A program made the translations under genes and the position numbers. DNA of 48,650 nucleotides from assembly GCA_027624555.1 (NCBI GenBank), contig JAQBWN010000004.1, forward strand, positions 1 through 48,650, in the 5' to 3' direction. Positions 44,251 to 48,650 of the stretch are shown piece after piece. This DNA is from a bacterium. GTDB lineage: Bacteria > Patescibacteriota > Andersenbacteria > UBA10190. Under the pieces are notes generated by a model. It was not told the DNA's origin. It was given only the letters and a program-made list of their open reading frames with translations, and did not search any database. Position 1 is the first letter of the stretch. Each line of letters starts with the position of its first letter.

Positions 44251-45447
44251 ATGCAGCAAGGTAATTTTCTCTTTGGAGCTTCAACAAGCGCGCATCAAGT
44301 AGAAGGAGGAAATAGTAATAACGATTGGTGGGAATGGGAAAAAACTCGTCCGAAAGATTTTCAATCTGGCAGGGCAGCAGATAGTTGGAACAGATACCGA
44401 GAAGACATAGCCCTTGCAAAAAAGCTTGGCCACACTGCACATCGGTTATCGCTTGAGTGGAGCAGAATTGAAACGCAGGAAGGTAGGTTTAATTCCGTAG
44501 CAATTGCTCGCTACCGTGAAATATTGCAGGAATTACAACTAGCTGGAATAAAAACATTTGTAACGCTTCATCATTTTACTAATCCTATATGGCTTGCGCG
44601 TGGGCGCCTGCCTGCCGGTAGGCAGGGATGGGAATCTAAAAAAACACCGGAACTTTTTGCGCGGTATGTAAAATATGTAGCCCAAGAACTCGGCGACCTG
44701 GTTGATTTTTGGATAACGATTAACGAGCCGATGGTATATGCGTCGCAGTCTTTCGTGAGAGGTGTGTGGCCACCGCAAAAAAAGAATATATTTGCAATGG
44801 TGCGTGTTATTCGAAATATGGCGCGTGCGCATAGGTTGGCATATAAGGTATTGCATAAAGCGAATCCTCGCATACCTATTGGTTTTGCTAAGCATTTGAT
44901 TGCATATACGCCCGAATCAAAAACAAAACTGACCGATCGAATTGGCGTTGCATTGTATGATTGGTTTTTTAACCATATGTTTTTTTTACTTATAAGAAAC
45001 AAGCAGGATTTTATTGGGGTGAATTACTACTTTGCGCGCACGCTTCGAGTGCGCATGTTTCCATTTTCTATTTCAGAAGTTTTACTCGATGTGCCTAAAA
45101 CCGATCTTGGCTGGCCGATATATGCAAAAGGACTTATGCAAACACTGCTTCATATGAAGCAGTATAAAAAACCAATATATATTACGGAAAATGGATTAGC
45201 AGATGCTGCTGATTCAAAACGCGCAGATTTTATCCGTTCGCATATTCGGGCTATTGAAGCCGCTCAAAAACAGGGATGCGATGTACGCGGATATTTACAT
45301 TGGTCGCTTATCGATAATTTTGAATGGGCAGAAGGTTTTGTTCCCCGGTTTGGACTCATAGAAATAGACTACGCAACGCAAAAGCGTACTATTCGACCAA
45401 GCGCATATGTTTATAAGGCAATTATTGAGCAATCAAAAGGTGTGTAG
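44251..45447 (+). CDS. Glycoside hydrolase family 1 (beta-glucosidase/galactosidase-like)
   Basis: A retaining beta-glycosidase of 398 aa, slightly shorter than the usual 420-480. The acid/base Glu is in WITINEPMVYA and the nucleophile Glu in IYITENGLAD. The N terminus FLFGASTSAHQVEGGNSNNDWWEWE and the C-terminal HWSLIDNFEWAEGFVPRFGLIEID are typical. No signal peptide is seen, so it is cytoplasmic and may act on imported or recycled oligosaccharides. Near residue 120, WLARG-RLPAGRQ-GWESKKTPELF holds about seven extra residues encoded by an inserted palindrome. Confidence 0.9.
   Translation: MQQGNFLFGASTSAHQVEGGNSNNDWWEWEKTRPKDFQSGRAADSWNRYREDIALAKKLGHTAHRLSLEWSRIETQEGRFNSVAIARYREILQELQLAGIKTFVTLHHFTNPIWLARGRLPAGRQGWESKKTPELFARYVKYVAQELGDLVDFWITINEPMVYASQSFVRGVWPPQKKNIFAMVRVIRNMARAHRLAYKVLHKANPRIPIGFAKHLIAYTPESKTKLTDRIGVALYDWFFNHMFFLLIRNKQDFIGVNYYFARTLRVRMFPFSISEVLLDVPKTDLGWPIYAKGLMQTLLHMKQYKKPIYITENGLADAADSKRADFIRSHIRAIEAAQKQGCDVRGYLHWSLIDNFEWAEGFVPRFGLIEIDYATQKRTIRPSAYVYKAIIEQSKGV
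44607..44626. repeat. Palindromic element inserted in frame in the GH1 gene
   Basis: CCTGCCTGCCGGTAGGCAGG, a 20-bp palindrome with one G-T pair, coding LPAGRQ. Related GH1 proteins read straight from WLA-GG to WE at this place. Not related in sequence to families A and B. Confidence 0.75.
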
Positions 45448-45450
45448 TAA

Positions 45451-45568
45451 TTCCCCTCTCCCCATATGGGGGAGAGGGTTAGGGTGAGGGCTGGCGTCGC
45501 GTTGTGGTCTGCCCTCATCCGTCATTCGCTTCGCTCATGTCACCTTCTCCCCAATTGGGGAGAAGGGA
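45451..45568. repeat. Family-A composite element (copy 5)
   Basis: Most complete copy: CCCCTCTCCCCATATGGGGGAGAGGG, GGTGAGGGCTGGCGTCGCGTTGTGGTCTGCCCTC, ATCCGTCATTCGCTTCGCTCATGTCACC, then CTTCTCCCCAATTGGGGAGAAGGG. Lies between the GH1 stop and the surface-protein operon. Confidence 0.8.
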
Positions 45569-45600
45569 TTCTGAAAATGTGATATAGTTTAGTTGCTTAT

Positions 45601-45843
45601 ATGCTACTCAAAACAAAACTCGCATTTGAAATTTGGTCTGGTATTGTTCTCCTTATTGTTGTTATAGGAGGAGTTGCAGGGTTTACGCTCATATCCGGCA
45701 ACGATTTAACGCCCCTTCTTACAAAATCTCAAGTAAATACGCAGACGGAGGAACAAGCACCTGCATCTTCGCTTCTTTTGCAGTCAGATATTCTAAACGT
45801 CGCTACAAGTATTTCAGACGTGGTATCTGGCGGAACGCCGTAA
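45601..45843 (+). CDS. Small membrane-anchored protein (80 aa)
   Basis: One N-terminal hydrophobic helix (IWSGIVLLIVVIGGVAGFTLISG) and an exposed Ser/Thr/Gln-rich tail (KSQVNTQTEEQAPASSLLLQSDILNVATSISDVVSGGTP). No prepilin cleavage motif is visible. It is the first gene of a group of exported proteins and lies 9 nt before the TSP3-repeat gene. TATAGT is 12 nt before the ATG and TTAGTT 6 nt. Function unknown. Confidence 0.55.
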   Translation: MLLKTKLAFEIWSGIVLLIVVIGGVAGFTLISGNDLTPLLTKSQVNTQTEEQAPASSLLLQSDILNVATSISDVVSGGTP

Positions 45844-45852
45844 CGGCACTCT

Positions 45853-46923
45853 ATGAATAAGCGAGTTCTTTTTTTGGGAGTTGGTGCGGGGGCCTTATTG
45901 GGTATTGCCGGTGTTTTGTATTGGTATTTTGTTGTAGCTCCATCTGAAACTCCCATTGTTGAACCAACTCCAACCCCAGTAATTAGTATTGGTGTGTTGC
46001 CAAGCACGTCTGTAACCCCTGTTCCCTTTCAAGGAGTGTGCCCGGATACTTGGATTTCCCAAAAAGATACAGACGGAGATTCTCTCCCAGATGCAGTAGA
46101 GGCAATATATAAATCTGACAGTAATAATAAAGACACAGATGGCGATGGTTTTAACGATGGTGAAGAAGTTCGCGCCGGATACAATCCTATGAGCACCAGC
46201 GCTCGATTAGATAGTGATAACGACGGTTTGCTCGACCACGATGAATGCAAATGGGGTACGGATCCGTTTAATCCAGATAGCGATGAAGACGGCTTTCAAG
46301 ATGGCGCAGAAGTAAAAAACGGATTTGACCCTACGAAAAAAGGTGACGGAAACGGAAGCGACAAAATTCCTGTTGTAACGCCAGTGCCGACAGCAACTCC
46401 TATTGCAACAAAAGATCCGAAGTTTTCTCCTACACCTGCGCCAACCGTTTCCGGACAAGTACGGCAGACTCCTCCTCCAAATACGGCACAGCTGTCTCTT
46501 GTTTCCATGAATCAACTACAAATTACATCCGCCACTTCGTCTGCGGACGTAAAAGCATACCTTGTACACATAGACTCGCTTCGTCCACAAGAATTTTCAG
46601 ACGGTCAAGTTATCGCAAGTGCAATTGCCGATGCTGCAAATGGAAATGTGCAACCGCTTGCGCAAGTACGAGCAAAAATTTCGCAGTTTGCCGCTGCGCT
46701 TAAGGGAACTCCAACTCCAAAACCGGCACAAGAATATCATCAATTATATGTAACACTCATTGAATTTACCGCTTCACAATTACAAATCATTGAGCAAAAC
46801 GCATCTGGTGCAAATCAACAAAAAGCTGTGCAAGCAGTACTCGATATACAAAATATTCTTCCTCCGTATTTAACACAACTTTCTCAGTTGCGCGCAATTG
46901 TGGAAGGAATTTCTAATCAGTAG
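45853..46923 (+). CDS. Membrane-anchored protein with TSP3-like calcium-binding repeats
   Basis: A 356-aa exported protein. An N-terminal hydrophobic anchor (VLFLGVGAGALLGIAGVLYWYFVV) is followed by a Pro/Thr linker and at least four thrombospondin type 3-like repeats: DTDGDSLPDAVE, DTDGDGFNDGEE, DSDNDGLLDHDE and DSDEDGFQDGAE, with acidic loops expected to bind calcium. After another Pro/Thr linker comes a helical C-terminal domain of about 150 residues (LVSMNQLQITSATSSADVKAYLVHIDSLRP) with no assigned family. It is co-oriented and closely spaced with its neighbours, so it probably belongs to one surface structure. Confidence 0.8.
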   Translation: MNKRVLFLGVGAGALLGIAGVLYWYFVVAPSETPIVEPTPTPVISIGVLPSTSVTPVPFQGVCPDTWISQKDTDGDSLPDAVEAIYKSDSNNKDTDGDGFNDGEEVRAGYNPMSTSARLDSDNDGLLDHDECKWGTDPFNPDSDEDGFQDGAEVKNGFDPTKKGDGNGSDKIPVVTPVPTATPIATKDPKFSPTPAPTVSGQVRQTPPPNTAQLSLVSMNQLQITSATSSADVKAYLVHIDSLRPQEFSDGQVIASAIADAANGNVQPLAQVRAKISQFAAALKGTPTPKPAQEYHQLYVTLIEFTASQLQIIEQNASGANQQKAVQAVLDIQNILPPYLTQLSQLRAIVEGISNQ

Positions 46924-46929
46924 TATACT
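46924..46929 (+). promoter_or_regulatory. -10 box TATACT, 6 nt before Gly-rich protein ATG
   Basis: TATACT-N6-ATG just after the stop of the TSP3 gene; predicted leaderless promoter within the operon. Confidence 0.6.
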
Positions 46930-46935
46930 AACTAT

Positions 46936-47718
46936 ATGCAAAAAAGTTCCTTCAAGAGTTTTGTAGCAGCGTTGTCTTTATTCTTTTTTCTTGCAACGCC
47001 GATAAGCGTATTTGCGCAAGGCAGTTGTCCTGGTGGTAATTGCAACGCGGGTGCAGGGGGCCAAAGCGCAGGCGCGGCAGGCGGATTGTTTGGCGGTGGT
47101 GCCGGAGGCGGTGAAGGATTAGGCGGAATTGGCGCAGGGTTATTGATCGGGCAAATGCTTGGTGGTCAGGGTGGCTTAGGTGGCGCTGGTGGTGGGGGCC
47201 CAGCAGGACAAGTTGGGCAAGTTCTTACATTAGTTGGAGCGCTTACAGGAAATATGGGGCTTCTTATCGCCGGTATGATTACCAGTATGATGGGCGGGCT
47301 TGCGGGTGGCGCAACGCCCCAGCAAGGGCAAGTTGATGAGGGTTATGTTGGCCAGGGGCGAGGATACGGCCGTGGCGGCGGAGGTAATCCGTATTACCCA
47401 ACACCAACTCCTACCCAAGCTCCAACTGCATCAACATGTACGTCGTCTGTATTTATCGTAAAAGACACAACAGTAACTCCGAACGTAACAAAACCATACC
47501 CAGCAACTTCTTCTATCGCACAAAACAACTGTGTGCTTGCGATTAATTCCGATACTGCATCTCATACGGTACAAATTAAAAAACAAGGAGAAACTACTAC
47601 GCAAGATCAAGCAGTTGCAGCATCTGCATCTCATGTATTTAGATTCACTTCAAAAAATACCTACACACTTTGTATCGATAGCGTAAGCACCGCATGCACA
47701 ACGGTAACGGTCCAGTAA
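46936..47718 (+). CDS. Secreted glycine-rich protein
   Basis: A 260-aa exported protein with a clear signal peptide (SFKSFVAALSLFFFLATPISVFAQG). Residues about 30-150 are Gly/Ala-rich with hydrophobic stretches (GGIGAGLLIGQMLGGQGG; LTLVGALTGNMGLLIAGMITSMMGGLAGG). These resemble Gly-zipper-type membrane or amyloid-like segments. After a Pro/Thr linker (YPTPTPTQAPTAST) a beta-rich domain of about 90 residues has four cysteines (STCTSS, NNCVLA, TLCIDS, TACTTV), probably paired. That suggests a disulfide substrate for the thioredoxin-like gene that follows 4 nt later. Family not recognised. Confidence 0.75.
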   Translation: MQKSSFKSFVAALSLFFFLATPISVFAQGSCPGGNCNAGAGGQSAGAAGGLFGGGAGGGEGLGGIGAGLLIGQMLGGQGGLGGAGGGGPAGQVGQVLTLVGALTGNMGLLIAGMITSMMGGLAGGATPQQGQVDEGYVGQGRGYGRGGGGNPYYPTPTPTQAPTASTCTSSVFIVKDTTVTPNVTKPYPATSSIAQNNCVLAINSDTASHTVQIKKQGETTTQDQAVAASASHVFRFTSKNTYTLCIDSVSTACTTVTVQ

Positions 47719-47722
47719 CGGT

Positions 47723-48650
47723 ATGAACGGAAAGAAAAAATATACGAATTTTGTAGCAACAACGCTGATAGCGTTTGTTGCGTTATTTGGAGTGTATCCG
47801 CAAGATGTTTTTGCTGCTGGACCAGCAGTGAGTGGGAAATATTATGGCGCTTCCTATTGCGGACCATGTCGTCAAATTAAGTCCACGCAAAATTTTCAAA
47901 ATGCTGTAACAAGTGGTTCTTTAAAAGATTTTGATGTTGCTAACATGCCTAGCGGAGAAGTTTTTACGGGAAGTAAAATTCCTCAGCTTCAGTTGTTTGA
48001 TGCTGCCGGTAACCCAGTAGGTGATCCAATAATTGGCCAAGGCGATGCCATGGACAACGCGCTTGAAGGGCTTGCTAATCAACCTCCCAAACAACAAGAC
48101 GAAAAGATCTGCATCGTCCCTCGTCCCGGTCAATCACCAGAATTTGGACCTTTAACAGATAACCCAGGCTTGTTTCCTATTCGCGGAACAGTACAAGACA
48201 CGTCCGCTGTTCATCCTGTTATAGCTGGGCATATTGCAGATGAGTCAGATGTAAACTTTAATCTGCGTAAATTAGCGAGTGAAACTATGGAGATTCAACT
48301 GCAACAAGCCGAACAACAAAGTGTGGAAAAAGGAACAAAAAAAGTTATCCGTCCAAATCAAACGCAGGCAGAAGAATTTATTAAATCTATGAACGGCAAC
48401 GCCGATGCCCGAGGTTCATACAAAATTGGTGGTACGGATGTACCAGTAGGAAAATACCGAGCAAACCAAAAAGACCAAAGTACTGGCATTACATTTGATG
48501 AGAATTGTGAAAACCCAAAGCAAGAAGGAGCAGCACCAGACCCCGGTAAAACAAATCCAGGTGGAGCAAACCCTGGTTTTGGTGATCTTGGCAACGGTGG
48601 TGGCGGCAACGGTGGTGGCGGCAACGGTGGTGGCGGCAACGGTGGTGGCG
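47723..48650 (+). CDS. Secreted thioredoxin-like protein with Gly-rich repeat tail (3' truncated by window)
   Basis: The frame is open from ATG 47723 to the window end, so the ORF track omits it. A signal peptide (FVATTLIAFVALFGVYPQDVFA) is followed by GKYYGASYCGPCRQIKSTQNF, a thioredoxin CxxC site (CGPC) at about residues 45-48, and SKIPQLQLFDAAGNPVG with the family cis-Pro region. It is therefore a probable extracytoplasmic disulfide oxidoreductase. A longer region of unknown fold follows, then a Pro/Gly tail that enters a 15-bp tandem repeat coding GNGGG. The end of the gene is outside the window. Confidence 0.75.
   Translation, partial: MNGKKKYTNFVATTLIAFVALFGVYPQDVFAAGPAVSGKYYGASYCGPCRQIKSTQNFQNAVTSGSLKDFDVANMPSGEVFTGSKIPQLQLFDAAGNPVGDPIIGQGDAMDNALEGLANQPPKQQDEKICIVPRPGQSPEFGPLTDNPGLFPIRGTVQDTSAVHPVIAGHIADESDVNFNLRKLASETMEIQLQQAEQQSVEKGTKKVIRPNQTQAEEFIKSMNGNADARGSYKIGGTDVPVGKYRANQKDQSTGITFDENCENPKQEGAAPDPGKTNPGGANPGFGDLGNGGGGNGGGGNGGGGNGGG
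48590..48649 (+). repeat. 15-bp tandem repeat coding (GNGGG)n
   Basis: Four identical copies of GGCAACGGTGGTGGC in frame, running to the window edge. Copy number beyond the window is unknown. Perfect identity suggests recent expansion or assembly collapse. Confidence 0.9.

Noticed and set aside
48590-48649. CRISPR-like array
   Set aside because: 15-bp contiguous in-frame repeats without spacers; protein-coding low-complexity sequence.

Overview
The window looks like chromosomal DNA from a member of the Candidate Phyla Radiation (Patescibacteria, probably Parcubacteria-like). This rests on gene content and style, not on a search: a compact dnaA-dnaN-recF-DUF721 block, very short intergenic gaps, a lone PilB-type ATPase, a VirD4-like ATPase with a small membrane partner, lamin-tail, PKD and TSP3 surface proteins, and short palindromic elements that also invade coding sequence. 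TGA is used as a stop (for example at the end of dnaA), so the genetic code is the standard bacterial one and not the Gracilibacteria/SR1 code.

Layout. 1-4.0 kb: 3' end of dnaA, an AT-rich gap with DnaA-box-like sites (candidate oriC), dnaN, recF, a DciA/DUF721-like gene and a DEDD exonuclease, all on +. 4.0-10.7 kb, on -: a class A penicillin-binding protein, then an operon of ruvC, a PKD/7TM membrane protein and an ATP-grasp ligase fused to a retropepsin-like domain, then a small secreted protein. 10.77-10.89 kb: a probable structured RNA. 10.95-16.85 kb, on +: ruvB, a CDP-alcohol phosphatidyltransferase, a triple lamin-tail protein, yvcK and a pilB-like ATPase. 16.9-27.4 kb: a DHH-family protein without its catalytic residues, tsaE, an orphan gene with its own promoter and terminator, polA, the VirD4-like pair, a DUF3048 protein, holA and rpsT. 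27.6-33.8 kb: truB, GDP-mannose dehydratase/reductase, a polytopic membrane protein and a beta-CASP nuclease. 34-41 kb: a nonulosonic-acid (sialic-acid-like) cluster with a NeuB/TIM-barrel fusion, a methyltransferase, SDR, AKR, a YhcH/NanQ-like protein and a CMP-sugar synthase. 41-44.2 kb: a PCP_red-domain protein, a YgjP-like protease, a 41-aa CxxC protein missing from the ORF track, EF-P and the main sigma factor. 44.25 kb to the end: a GH1 glycosidase and a surface-protein operon (TSP3 repeats, Gly-rich protein, thioredoxin-like protein) that runs off the window.

The most striking signal is at gene starts. At least a dozen genes have a TAnnnT-like -10 box exactly 6 nt before the ATG, and more have it at 5, 7 or 8 nt. 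None of these has a Shine-Dalgarno sequence. They are therefore predicted to be transcribed as leaderless mRNAs. Several divergent pairs have overlapping promoters, and in one pair the two ATGs share the palindrome CATG. In contrast, three small single-gene units (18853, 37734 and 42287) have good Shine-Dalgarno sequences, promoters further upstream and dyads or hairpins in their leaders.

Three systems deserve attention: the ATP-grasp/retropepsin plus PKD-7TM pair beside ruvC, the nonulosonate cluster with its fused NeuB, and the unassigned structured RNA before ruvB. Two families of dispersed palindromic repeats sit against stop codons, and a third palindrome lies in frame inside the GH1 gene.
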